From: Tribonema minus
Taxonomy: Eukaryota > Sar > Xanthophyceae > Tribonematales > Tribonemataceae
Direction of reading: 5' to 3'
NCBI GenBank assembly: GCA_017506865.1
Contig: JAFCMP010000520.1
Span: 248,001-312,000 of the forward strand
DNA length: 64,000 nt
The notes under the pieces were generated by a model. The model did no database searches and was not told the DNA's origin. It worked only from the letters and a program-made list of their open reading frames with translations. Position numbers and translations under genes: made by a program. This document shows positions 62,301 through 63,755 of this stretch, one piece after another. The first letter of the stretch is position 1. The number at the start of each line of letters is the position of its first letter.

Positions 62301-63755
62301 CTGCGACAGCACGGAGCGACCTCCATTATGAGAATTTTGCAAAGCAGCGCAATTGCATCGCTCTAAAGGCTATGGTAGCGTGTGTCAGCGTTCAAACATG
62401 ACGCTGCGGACCATACAAACAGCGACGCCGAATACTGAGACGTGCGGCGTGAGCATGGTAGCAAACAGGGCCCGTCAGTGCTCAGCCAAAGGAGCAGTGC
62501 CTAAATAAAAAAAAGTGGTGCACGAGCATGTGAACCGTCTGGTGGAGGCAGGCGCGCTGGCTGGGTTGGGTCCTCACCCAGACTCTTGATTCCATGAGTG
62601 AGCGCTGCTGTCGTCTGCTGAGCGTGCAGGCAGTCTCGTCAGAAGGGATCATTGGGCTGCATGAGTCGCAATGGCATCTGAGCCAATCATATTGGCGTTG
62701 ATGATGATGGTAGTGATTGACGCGTTGTTGAACCTGACTAAGGGGCAGCATTCCACTACTTCAACTCCACATTTGCTGACTTCAACTTTGTAAATGCGGC
62801 ACCGCTGACTCACCTGGCTCTCCACCAGCACGACCTCGCCCGGGGAGTCCCCTGTAGTGGAGGACGCAAGGCGCAAAAAGTGGGGGTTGCGTCAGCGGGA
62901 TGACAACCCAAATGGCGACTATGTGCCCAAATTACAGCCGTCACTCAGCAAAAATCATGATTTAGAAATATGCAGAAAGTAGTGAACGGTGAGTCCCATA
63001 CTGCAGAGCACTGCCACGTGTTAGCAGGTACATACCACGTTACATAAGCGCGACGCCATGTTCTTATTGCCATAGTTGAGGTGCTATGAACCATGCTGGA
63101 GAGTTTAGTAGAGCAGGGTGGTGCACGCGTAGCCTCAGCCGCAGCCCTAGCCCGATTGCCTGCATCTAGGTGTCACTGTCGCTGCGATTGCCGCTAGATG
63201 TTTCTTGATCATAGGTGGCTCAGCGAATGCCCTCGCATGCACGGCGCATTGAGGCACGTGGATTCGACAAGTTAGTAAACCAAAGGGGCTCCGGGCTTAT
63301 GCGCGGACTCTTACGGTGCCAGCGACAAGACCTCATGCGTCAGAGGGACGTCCACGCGAACGGAAGGTGCCATCATGAACCCGCACTTCGCTGCCCCCGT
63401 GGGCACTGCATACTGTGAATGCGGTCGTGCGCGATGGGTCAGTGCCATTATCCCCATGCGCTCGCCGTGCCTGAGCACATGCCGTAATCATGTCCTGCTG
63501 AGCGCAGCTGCGCCTGTAGAGGTGACGCATGTAGCCAATTGACACTTCAAGCGTGATCCACGTATCCAGCTCCATGGCGACCAGGTGTGTCGCCCTACGT
63601 ACCGCTAGCCCAAAATGCAACAAAACCTGCCAGAAAAATTTGTTTTACTAAAAAAATTTCGAAGCAGCATTTATACTGTGTTCTGATGGGTGCTTGCCTG
63701 GCATGGTGGTCGCAATGTCGTCGGGGATGAAGGTCTCAAATGGGCCGGGGTGCAT
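6891..63755 (-). CDS. Giant PDZ-like / VPS9 / ankyrin-repeat protein, 5' end beyond the window
   Basis: One gene reconstructed from 54 exons, described in the next eight entries. VPS9 domains activate Rab5-family GTPases on endosomes; ankyrin repeats and PDZ folds bind partners, so the product is probably an endosomal scaffold and Rab exchange factor (inference). In-window coding length is about 8,190 nt. Single-gene evidence: every exon has AG/GT (twice AG/GC) boundaries, phases match at 51 of 53 junctions including those with split codons, and domain motifs continue across junctions, for example ANPP ending one VPS9 exon and RLASRMW starting the next, or TALMRAAQ joined through a 27-nt exon to LIQAGAQKD. 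Two junctions are unresolved: 27951/29308 and 9074/9860. Four exons are under 40 nt. The tail ends in a Ser-rich stretch and TGA at 6891-6893. The first seen exon (63698-63755) starts in phase 0 after an acceptor, so upstream exons lie to the right. Confidence 0.82.
8014..8046 (+). repeat. Echo of exon 53 acceptor side
   Basis: GGTCCTTCTGCGC...GCCTGAATGAGCTGCAGG repeats the segment at about 7846-7877 (start of exon 53 plus its CTGCAG acceptor) with one two-base deletion, about 170 bases into the upstream intron. Confidence 0.7.
8750..8925. repeat. GGTACAT / GAGTACAG short-motif cluster
   Basis: TGGTACAT, GGTACA and GAGTACAG-type words occur about ten times in 175 bases just downstream, on the sense strand, of the donor of exon 51. 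An irregular intronic cluster of unknown role. Confidence 0.5.
9470..9958. repeat. Three tandem copies of the exon 50 donor region
   Basis: Units start near 9475, 9657 and 9825 (spacing about 170-185). Each has a CCTCTTGCCT-CGAGTCG-GTGTCAGCCGCGGCAG core followed by GCTCAC and the exon end. Only the third copy (9860-9958) has an intact exon; the other two lose the reading frame but keep GTGAGCGCTGCC. Clearest echo array in the window. Confidence 0.85.
9860..18113 (-). CDS. Giant gene, exons 40-50: ankyrin repeats, second block
   Basis: Exons 18045-18113, 17551-17627, 16826-16915, 15909-16047, 15182-15274, 14685-14856, 13228-13286, 12753-12810, 12073-12151, 11472-11625, 9860-9958. Signatures: AGHEKMVSLLLSLRADRY; GETALDMAGMRGYRGVEGML; GDGAAVEALMKQGIGVNSR; YSPLIAACSAANLHMVSWLL; TPLMYAAAGGNEDVLLRLLK; GHTASWWCTVSGHSPLASIL; MDDVWALIRQG; LTPLAAAAIFGRNAVVTGLL; RTPLMLAARYGNESTVLTLL; VPLVEVAAEGKLVLALGLL. 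All ten internal junctions agree in phase, including four where AG or G at the donor completes a codon with the next exon. The acceptor of 17551-17627 lies directly after a CCCAACCCTAA tract. The last exon ends in phase 0, but the next recognised exon (8936-9074) needs two bases, so one exon between 9075 and 9859 is probably missing here. Confidence 0.85.
10690..11480. repeat. Five tandem copies of the exon 49 donor side
   Basis: The phrase GCTGACCTGCAGTTGG-CGACTTGTATGGC recurs at about 10870, 11009, 11150 and 11310 before the real exon end at 11472, with a more decayed copy near 10700. Spacing is 140-160 bases. Each unit also carries a CCCTAACC-like stretch and a CCCAATG-like stretch. Confidence 0.85.
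12414..12435. repeat. TTAGGG-like interstitial repeat
   Basis: AGGGTTAAGGTTAGGGTTAG in the intron between exons 47 and 48. Confidence 0.85.
14110..14684. repeat. Tandem copies of the exon 45 donor side
   Basis: GACCTATCGGCCGCGCCTCG-like segments at about 14173, 14364 and 14515 repeat the real exon end at 14685. Units of about 150-190 bases are filled with TTAGGGTTTGAG-like and GGGCTAG-like sequence. Decayed acceptor-side copies follow at about 14925-14985. Confidence 0.8.
15677..15750. repeat. Half-exon duplicate of exon 43
   Basis: CTGGCCGAGCACGTTGGGCA and following bases match the donor half of exon 43 (15909-16047) at most positions and stay open in the same frame with a GTAACT donor, but no acceptor in the right place precedes it. 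About 230 bases from the real exon. Confidence 0.7.
16200..16690. repeat. Tandem copies of the exon 42 donor side
   Basis: Decayed copies of ACCTGTGCCTGGAGTTGACG at about 16213, 16367, 16500 and 16616 precede the real one at 16825. An acceptor-side copy (GCACGCGCTTAGCCTGCA) is at 17075-17095. Spacing 115-210 bases. Confidence 0.75.
17895..18620. repeat. Echo copies on both sides of exon 40
   Basis: Donor side: GACCTTGTCGATGGTGCG-like copy at about 17910-17950. Acceptor side: ACCTTCTCGTGGCCGGCCTG followed by ATGCGACATCAGCGATCAAC recurs at about 18258, 18360, 18462 and 18562 with a period near 100 bases, next to the real acceptor at 18113. All copies keep the CAG acceptor. Confidence 0.85.
18985..19070. 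repeat. Echo of exon 39 donor side
   Basis: CGCACCTGCGCGGCATACATGA with its flanking AGTATGC-GCTCCGC is repeated about 130 bases from the real exon end at 19137. A copy of the acceptor side lies at 19378-19425. Confidence 0.8.
19137..27951 (-). CDS. Giant gene, exons 29-39: ankyrin repeats, first block
   Basis: Exons 27926-27951 (26 nt), 27627-27693, 27001-27061, 26230-26308, 25228-25341, 24788-24922, 24076-24175, 22394-22493, 21515-21611, 20513-20644, 19137-19244. Ankyrin signatures run across junctions: NTALTAAVLGSHLDVMKVLL; GRTALMLAAQ joined to RGSLDEVLLLLRRGGVN; FTPLIVAALQGQMGAADVLL; NARGETALMYCMGREGR; GRTALDWAERFGSAQLGDIL; VEVYKAAKERDVRGVLALLA and QGVDPNA; GYTALVAAVF; GMTPLMYAAQ. Split codons agree throughout (G/CG, AG/G, G/GC). 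The intron after 25228-25341 has a GC donor (GCAAGC). Exon 29 starts with CG and needs one base from an exon not identified between 27952 and 29307. A 13-nt piece at 28921-28933 would fit by phase and splice sites but has no protein support. Confidence 0.85.
19245..20512 (-). other. Intron with TTAGGG-like cluster
   Basis: Intron 38/39 of the giant gene. Contains an acceptor-side echo at 19378-19425 and a run of CCCTAACCCTG-type units at 19632-19672. From about 19800 to 20400 I see no gene or repeat. Confidence 0.5.
19632..19672. repeat. CCCTAA-like interstitial repeat
   Basis: About six degenerate CCCTAA units in a row in the intron between exons 38 and 39; the longest such cluster seen. 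Confidence 0.85.
20760..21125. repeat. Tandem copies of the exon 38 acceptor side
   Basis: Copies of GCGCTCTTTTGCCGCCTTGT-ACACCTCCACCTG at about 20765, 20883, 21013 and 21085, beyond the real acceptor at 20644. Spacing 75-130 bases, each keeping the CAG. Confidence 0.8.
22165..22390. repeat. Duplicated segment at the exon 36 donor
   Basis: CACAGTATGAGTACAGTGAT followed by GTACCACCGTGTACTCT occurs at about 22176 and 22336 as near-perfect copies, and the exon-end text AGCAGCTTGACGGC occurs at 22257 and 22411. The duplicated unit is about 160 bases and spans the junction. Confidence 0.8.
22535..22785. repeat. Copies of the exon 36 acceptor side
   Basis: CCCATGCAGTACATGAGCGC-CGT-TCGCCTGCGATCACGC appears at the real exon (22467-22505) and again at about 22615 and 22727, plus a fragment near 22550. 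Period about 115-150 bases. Confidence 0.8.
23235..23985. repeat. Three near-whole copies of exon 35
   Basis: Segments 23238-23345, 23550-23660 and 23860-23985 each match the donor two-thirds of exon 35 (24076-24175): on the sense strand they keep VLLREG-ADVCR-NAR and a GT donor. Units of about 310 bases also share AGTACGTGGGTACTGCGAGG. The copies are open, but their acceptors would enter in the wrong phase, so I treat them as duplicates rather than exons. Confidence 0.8.
24390..24530. repeat. Copy of the exon 34 donor half
   Basis: GGCCTCACCTGCCCTGTTGC and following bases repeat the real exon 34 end at 24781 at about 330 bases distance, with several substitutions, including the CAGCCCTG-CTGAGCA-CGCGCGC text. 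Confidence 0.75.
25480..25745. repeat. Two copies of the exon 33 acceptor side
   Basis: CACCTCATCCAGCGAGCCGC-GCTGCGGCAGCAG at about 25499 and CACCTCGTCCAGCGAGCCGC at about 25701 match the real exon start at 25321-25345. Period about 190 bases. Confidence 0.8.
28240..29195. mobile_element. Foldback / MITE-like element rich in CGACATG
   Basis: The left end (GCATG-CACACCTTAGACGACAT near 28245) and the right end (ATGTCGTCTAAGGTGTGCAG near 29165) are inverted repeats of each other. Inside, CGACATG or CATGTCG words recur some thirty times in both orientations, in two clusters (28260-28480 and 28955-29170) around a plain centre. No coding sequence is seen, so a non-autonomous element is likely. It lies in the intron where one exon of the giant gene could not be found. 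Confidence 0.6.
29308..40218 (-). CDS. Giant gene, exons 19-28: VPS9 domain (Rab5-family guanine exchange)
   Basis: Exons 40135-40218, 39321-39407, 38313-38423, 35617-35668, 34826-34950, 33740-33817, 32965-33050, 31172-31267, 30290-30350, 29308-29379. VPS9 domains catalyse GDP release from Rab5/Rab21-type GTPases. Landmarks in order: HHLERHIFDMVFERCLTAAP; GDAAIAYRLASLRFLRPRHW; WELAQRELCRI then YKCPRDLMGCIRACVRL (family PRDKL--I); VVFGADDLLAALTWVVVQAN then PPRLASRMWF (family GADE-LP-LIYV-I-ANPP); GEGGYCLTQLASAMEFAKE (family GE-GYY-T---SA--FI). The Asp of GADD and the Tyr of GGYC match the family's catalytic Asp and Tyr. Exon 28 ends TTQAMIEASLAGNAQ, leading toward the ankyrin array. A mariner element sits in the intron between exons 21 and 22. 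Confidence 0.85.
29480..29540. repeat. Echo of exon 28 acceptor side
   Basis: CATGGCCTGCGCGGTGCCCA...CAACTGGGGGCGGCGCGCAAGCA repeats the start of exon 28 and its acceptor (29340-29400) about 160 bases further into the intron. Confidence 0.6.
30955..31125. repeat. Echo copies of exon 26
   Basis: GATGGCAAGCTGCATGAGGC (30958), a second GTGAGGCAGTAG copy (31026) and CTGGCGCATGAAGTACGCCA (31093) repeat exon 26 (31172-31267). On the far side, ATTGAGCGCTGC with its acceptor-proximal flank is repeated at 31302 and 31452. Confidence 0.8.
31805..32400. repeat. Inverted duplication of a VPS9-exon-like segment
   Basis: Arms of about 290 bases (31805-32099 and 32117-32400) pair with each other at moderate identity, with matched landmarks such as AATTGCCCA-GAGGCTGCC, GTTTC-GAAGCCTGTGAA, TTGACCATGT and CTCCACATGAA in mirrored order. 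The outer ends of both arms resemble exon 25 text (GACGACCT-CT-GCAG-GCTCAC-TGGGTGG), so the palindrome is an inverted copy of part of this gene. It lies between exons 25 and 26. Confidence 0.7.
32460..33010. repeat. Tandem copies of the exon 25 donor half
   Basis: GGAGGGTTGGCCTGCACCAC-CACCCA recurs at about 32471, 32597 and 32837, ending with the real exon at 32965-33010. Units of 125-240 bases also share CATGCATA and GTCTGC-ATACCTAC. Sense-strand text keeps GTAGG donors. Confidence 0.85.
33300..33625. repeat. Tandem copies of the exon 24 donor side
   Basis: GAGCGCTGCC...CATGCTGACCTCCACGC-type copies at about 33302, 33452 and 33571 precede the real one at 33718-33765; period 115-150 bases. 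A small acceptor-side echo (CACTTGCACTGCGGCAGCGA) is at 33894-33913. Confidence 0.85.
33864..33893. repeat. TTAGGG-like interstitial repeat
   Basis: GTGAGGGTTAGGGTTAGGAT followed by TAGGTTAGGGTTTC, just upstream of exon 24 in the sense direction. Confidence 0.85.
34285..34700. repeat. Copies of the exon 23 donor side
   Basis: GATCCTGCACAGCTCGCGCT...GAGCTCCCACTCGCGCCCGT-AGCCGCC at about 34633, a more decayed copy at about 34291 and a fragment at 34470 repeat the real exon end (34820-34880). Period about 165-180 bases. Confidence 0.85.
35740..35915. repeat. Echoes of the exon 22 acceptor side
   Basis: GCAGTGAGGCAGCGCTCGAA-CACCTA at the real exon (35644-35671) recurs decayed at about 35747 and 35872; period about 105-120 bases. 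Confidence 0.7.
36160..36400. repeat. Copies of the exon 21 donor side, split by the mariner element
   Basis: CTTCAACTGACCATGTC-AAGATGT-ACGCTCCAGG segments at about 36158, 36267 and 36354 repeat the real exon end at 38303. The mariner element at 36491-38234 lies between the copies and the exon, so it inserted into the array after it formed. Confidence 0.85.
36402..36426. repeat. Poly-G run
   Basis: About 25 consecutive G on the plus strand. One of at least ten long G or C runs (also near 2330, 3244, 6857, 21215, 23017, 38461, 44249, 48558, 48709, 48831 and 52965), nearly all in introns. Confidence 0.85.
36491..36518. repeat. Left terminal inverted repeat of the mariner element
   Basis: Begins CTTCCTCTGTCCCATAAG and ends TATGTTTCCC; exact reverse complement of 38207-38234. 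Confidence 0.92.
36766..38081 (+). pseudogene. Mariner transposase, one frameshift
   Basis: Cut-and-paste transposase of the mariner group. From the ATG at 36766: an N-terminal helix-turn-helix region (AKAQICRAYKITRQGAQKLV), then HGDEKWFVKL with the first catalytic Asp. The frame then breaks at a run of six C (about 37365-37370) and continues one frame over with SHIPKAMF, YQHDGATPHTGKG (second Asp) and QSPDLNTLDLGFF (third Asp); stop at 38079-38081. The second and third Asp are 37 residues apart, a DD37D triad. A single missing base in a homopolymer may be a real lesion or a sequencing error. Everything else looks intact. Confidence 0.88.
38207..38234. repeat. Right terminal inverted repeat of the mariner element
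   Basis: Perfect reverse complement of the left end, followed by TA (38235-38236). Confidence 0.92.
38725..39280. repeat. Five tandem copies of the exon 20 donor side
   Basis: CTGT-CGGTCCAGCGCACGAG followed by CCTGAGCATAGATGCAC recurs at about 38728, 38855, 38977, 39108 and 39219, ending at the real exon (39321). Period 110-130 bases. An acceptor-side copy (GTCGGGGCCGTAAAGCTCGC) lies at about 39566. Confidence 0.88.
40795..41515. repeat. Copies on both sides of exon 18
   Basis: Donor side: CACGCACCTCCTTGGCGATC...CTGCCTCATCTCC at about 40810 matches the real 40928-40960. Acceptor side: CAGCTGTCCACAAACTCCAG-GAC-AGCGGGCGCTGCAG recurs at about 41152, 41301 and 41460 beyond the real one at 40995-41031. 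Period about 150 bases; units also share CAGCGCTCAGGTGCAACTGC. Confidence 0.88.
40934..42359 (-). CDS. Giant gene, exons 17-18: PDZ-like domain, C-terminal half
   Basis: Exons 42243-42359 and 40934-41026, both phase 0 at each end. Exon 17 reads AHGEGERAPCVGAVLVSVNG then VRTQGLSFQNVIDLLHTQQ; exon 18 continues RPLVLEFVDSWDAIFHTHHL and ETEMRQKITKE. The series G-A-V-L-V-S-V-N-G-V, GLSF--VI-LL and RPLVLEFV is what PDZ domains show for strands 3-4, the second helix and the last strand (typical text: GD-LLAVNG, SF--VI-LL, PLVL-F). The carboxylate-binding GLGF loop would fall in the Ala/Ser-rich exons before it and is not evident, so this is PDZ-like rather than a certain peptide-binding PDZ. Confidence 0.7.
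41920..42930. repeat. Copies on both sides of exon 17
   Basis: Donor side: GCGCACCTGCTGCGTGTGGA-GCAGGTCGATGACGTTCTG at about 42051 and a short copy at 41929 match the real 42239-42282. Acceptor side: GCGCTCCCCCTCGCTGTGCG-CCTG-AGGCA recurs at about 42500, 42620, 42755 and 42885. Confidence 0.85.
43290..48557 (-). CDS. Giant gene, exons 13-16: long acidic Ala/Gly/Asp/Glu-rich disordered region
   Basis: Exons 46393-48557 (2,165 nt, the largest), 44848-45711, 44075-44224 and 43290-43439. Exon 13 opens with DFLSLRSKRLVVEMPGEARS (the D codon is split with exon 12) and then runs for about 700 residues of Ala, Gly, Asp, Glu, Ser and Thr, ending VPLVLSLREQ. Exon 14 begins MGALQERLHAISGGGGGSS, so the join gives a short helical patch, then Pro/Ala/Glu-rich sequence ending in DDEIQGDY. 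Exons 15 and 16 are Ser/Glu/Ala-rich. The composition predicts intrinsic disorder. Plus-strand frames of up to 407 codons over exon 13 are shadows of its GCN/GNC codons: only the minus frame joins neighbours in phase. Confidence 0.75.
45712..46392 (-). other. Intron between exons 13 and 14
   Basis: Intron with donor GTACCT at its high end and acceptor GGCACAG at 45712-45718. I see no gene or array; a plus-strand frame over 45.9-46.5 kb has no family features. Confidence 0.5.
48558..49010. repeat. Tandem copies of the exon 13 acceptor side with poly-G runs
   Basis: GCTGCGCAGCGACAGGAAGT-CTGCGAGG at the real acceptor (48537-48565) recurs at about 48663, 48793 and 48933, each followed by a run of 8-17 G. 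On the sense strand each copy is a poly-C tract followed by CAG and the exon start. Period 115-140 bases. Confidence 0.88.
49207..49252. repeat. CCCTAA-like interstitial repeat
   Basis: CACCCTCACCCTGACCCTAA followed by ACCTAACCCC, in the intron after exon 12. A second tract in the opposite orientation (49370-49385) lies directly at exon 12's acceptor. Confidence 0.85.
49282..54079 (-). CDS. Giant gene, exons 7-12: first PDZ-like strand and conserved unknown region
   Basis: Exons 53957-54079, 52689-52870, 51651-51741, 50831-50927, 50182-50204 (23 nt) and 49282-49363. Exon 7 gives PYAVAFPRARLGIQLRNLHG then IPVVGGLQGF, resembling the opening strands of PDZ domains (hydrophobic-Gly-hydrophobic after a Y-x-V-x-F strand); a tentative call. 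Exons 8-12 encode non-repetitive sequence: GEGFFHWEAHAED, a Gly/Ser linker, TFTECSSALDSNDLYSLDP, KCIVQCAAIFGLGVKKLWRW, GPKGLSLFMLGLARRLAL, then GGDDAEAK and EAVERLTLTYLDPEEREQVS. I do not recognise this region. The 23-nt microexon is supported by phase on both sides (G/GC then phase 0) and by an AG-free stretch before its acceptor. The acceptor of 49282-49363 follows a CCCTAACCCTA tract. Confidence 0.75.
49364..50181 (-). other. Intron between exons 11 and 12
   Basis: Holds the CCCTAACCCTA acceptor tract of exon 12. The long plus-strand frame from 49842 runs straight across exon 11 and has no recognisable features, so I read it as a chance frame. Confidence 0.5.
51085..51145. repeat. Echo of exon 10 acceptor side
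   Basis: GCTTGTCGCGGTCGCAGCCA-GGCTTCCTGCGCCAGAGCTGC repeats the real 50892-50932 at about 200 bases. Confidence 0.75.
51335..51585. repeat. Echoes of the exon 9 donor side
   Basis: CACCTCCTTGATGCCAGGGC-CAAAGACGGC (51340) and CACCTTCGTGACGCCGAGGC-TGAAGATGGC (51539) match the real exon end CACCTTCTTGACGCCAAGTC-CGAAGATGGC at 51648. Spacing about 110-200 bases. Confidence 0.8.
52090..52570. repeat. Three copies of the exon 8 donor side
   Basis: CACCTGCTGCACTCCGTGAG-CGTCCCCG and CGTCAGCGTCTGCAG-TCGCCG recur at about 52096, 52281 and 52491 beyond the real exon end (52687-52745). Period about 185-210 bases. Units also share ACTCATGTCATGCTGACAT. Confidence 0.88.
53495..53885. repeat. Copies of the exon 7 donor side
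   Basis: GTACCTCAGCCTTGGCGCCC-CCCTT...CGCGGCGGAACACCTGGAG at 53797-53866 matches the real exon end (53953-54020) with a GACGACGGGTATGCC tail; a smaller copy (GCCGCCGACGGGTATGGCGT) is near 53492. An acceptor-side copy (TATGCCGAGGCGCGCGC) is at 54333-54395. Confidence 0.8.
54703..54840 (+). repeat. Upstream copy of a Rep-associated direct repeat
   Basis: About 137 bases, roughly 90% identical to 57254-57390, starting TTCAATACTCCAAAAA and including CCGGACAAATGCCG. Read in the frame WRFTFNRTNA and RPDTWKRLQEYVASRAQ it resembles the start of a replication protein, but it is interrupted upstream and leads into no domain. Confidence 0.75.
55501..56201. repeat. Long palindrome with 330-base arms and a 13-mer loop
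   Basis: Arm 55501-55831 is repeated inverted at 55870-56201 at about 90% identity. The loop is made of tandem TTCATGACTTGCC units. Both arms stay open in matching frames and encode variants of the same peptide (ALPSTLQGARAGG, RQASDAPPLI, YGGTVRE, DDLEADE-DYTTEDADDATL), with differences at third positions as well as replacements. The peptide loosely resembles linker regions of Copia-type polyproteins; I do not recognise it firmly. Confidence 0.85.
56273..56567. repeat. Second palindrome duplicating the lipase tail
   Basis: Arms 56273-56380 and 56460-56567 are inverted copies (about 90%) around an 80-base loop. The right arm is the end of the minus-strand lipase-like frame (GGGSDTAASP, TATLALGGSAS); the left arm encodes the same text on the plus strand. 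It lies about 70 bases from the first palindrome. Confidence 0.8.
56388..57035 (-). pseudogene. Class-3 lipase-like alpha/beta hydrolase relic
   Basis: Lipase-like hydrolases of this type occur in Polinton-like viruses and large algal viruses. On the minus strand one frame reads TKTVVLAARGT and ASDALIGTGW (the strand and oxyanion region of class-3 lipases). After a frame change near 56862-56866 a second frame reads YRVVVTGHSLGASTARAVS, GFDTG, DPVS and GKHSYC. GHSLGA is the nucleophile elbow; the later Asp and His are candidates for the rest of the triad. The C-terminus is a Gly/Ala/Thr tail taken up by the second palindrome. The frame change makes it a relic unless the base count is wrong there. 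Confidence 0.65.
56914..57147 (+). other. Small open frame opposite the lipase relic
   Basis: 77 codons with balanced composition (DPWIVANAIQLHIKSQDVM, HELLAKLLEKRRLVL). Part of it overlaps the upstream lipase frame on the other strand. I do not recognise it; it may be a chance frame or a relic of the same viral element. Confidence 0.25.
57254..57390 (+). repeat. Downstream copy of the Rep-associated direct repeat
   Basis: Matches 54703-54840, 2.55 kb upstream in the same orientation. This copy leads directly into the P-loop frame, so it looks like the original context. Confidence 0.75.
57432..57797 (+). pseudogene. Rep-like superfamily-3 helicase fragment
   Basis: The frame gives KGVASLHYKFMVIGGDSLCG, KTQYAMSLF, then DILWDDFDPAVHDAVIF. 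A Walker A motif (GGDSLCGKTQ) followed by a Walker B-like hydrophobic strand after D-DP--H-A is the arrangement in rolling-circle Rep proteins of small DNA viruses and related elements. No clear C-terminal motifs follow, and the upstream repeat reads best in another frame, so it is a decayed or rearranged copy. Which virus family it derives from cannot be told by eye. Confidence 0.5.
57800..57965 (+). other. Short relic frame, possibly structural-protein tail
   Basis: After a stop the plus strand reads PYVGICNDPWNVPAAGIPET then YAGGTIPLMLRQSAAHNTE and ends at TGA (about 57963). The composition is unlike the host low-complexity exons. Not recognised; listed because it adjoins the Rep-like fragment and may belong to the same element. 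Confidence 0.25.
57993..58013. terminator. GC stem followed by T-run
   Basis: AAAACCCCGAAGGGGTTTTT is a perfect stem with a three-base loop and T tract. It resembles the simple hairpins used as transcript ends in compact viral genomes. Role inferred. Confidence 0.3.
58539..63755 (-). CDS. Giant gene, exons 1-6 seen: N-terminal acidic and Gly-rich segment
   Basis: Exons 63698-63755, 62814-62851, 62127-62207, 61170-61274, 59201-59391 and 58539-58713. Peptide landmarks: MHPGPFETFIPDDIATTMP; DSPGEVVLVESQ; DSEIAPEVAPLDYVDHPGG then EEYWGK; VNDRLTRWLEEEGGTW; LRDLSQLRERRN followed by a run of 12 Gly; EESEAGTEGG with Ala/Gly tracts and PTKQQQQT. Junctions with split codons agree (G/GG, AC/C). The donor of 63698-63755 is GCAAGC, a GC-AG intron. 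The acidic WLEEEGGTWQ and LRDLSQLRER stretches look helical, but I recognise no domain. The exon 59201-59391 acceptor and the exon 58539-58713 acceptor were each chosen as the first AG after a pyrimidine-rich stretch, and the phases then fit. Confidence 0.75.
59781..60053 (+). pseudogene. Possible 3' end of a non-LTR retrotransposon ORF2
   Basis: The frame reads PFVQESYGRLGKQKSLFVKD, then LAKRQIHIELSISLARELAE and ends LLGHSAD with TAG. The ESYGRLG start and a late AREL stretch resemble the end of reverse-transcriptase proteins in algal LINE-type elements. It is followed by sequence with CCTTTATAAATACAAGTCC and AT-rich text that could be a 3' tail. No reverse-transcriptase core is present, so it would be a 5'-truncated copy. 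Confidence 0.35.
60805..61110. repeat. Tandem copies of the exon 4 donor side
   Basis: CTCGAGCCACGTCGGATCGT-CTTCTTCGGCGCA...GCGAGCGCCTCT at about 60812, a decayed copy at 60956 and one at 61074 repeat the real exon end at 61170-61215. Period about 100-145 bases. Acceptor-side copies (ACCTGCAGAGGT) follow at about 61350. Confidence 0.88.
61275..62126 (-). other. Intron between exons 3 and 4
   Basis: Two short copies of GGTTCAGGCGCGG-ACATT-A-GTTCACC at about 61317 and 61394 form an acceptor-side echo. The rest, including the AT-rich 61.7-61.9 kb, shows nothing recognisable. Confidence 0.5.
62852..63697 (-). other. Intron between exons 1 and 2 (GC donor)
   Basis: Begins GCAAGC at its high end and ends CTACAG. 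No gene, echo or repeat seen. Confidence 0.5.
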
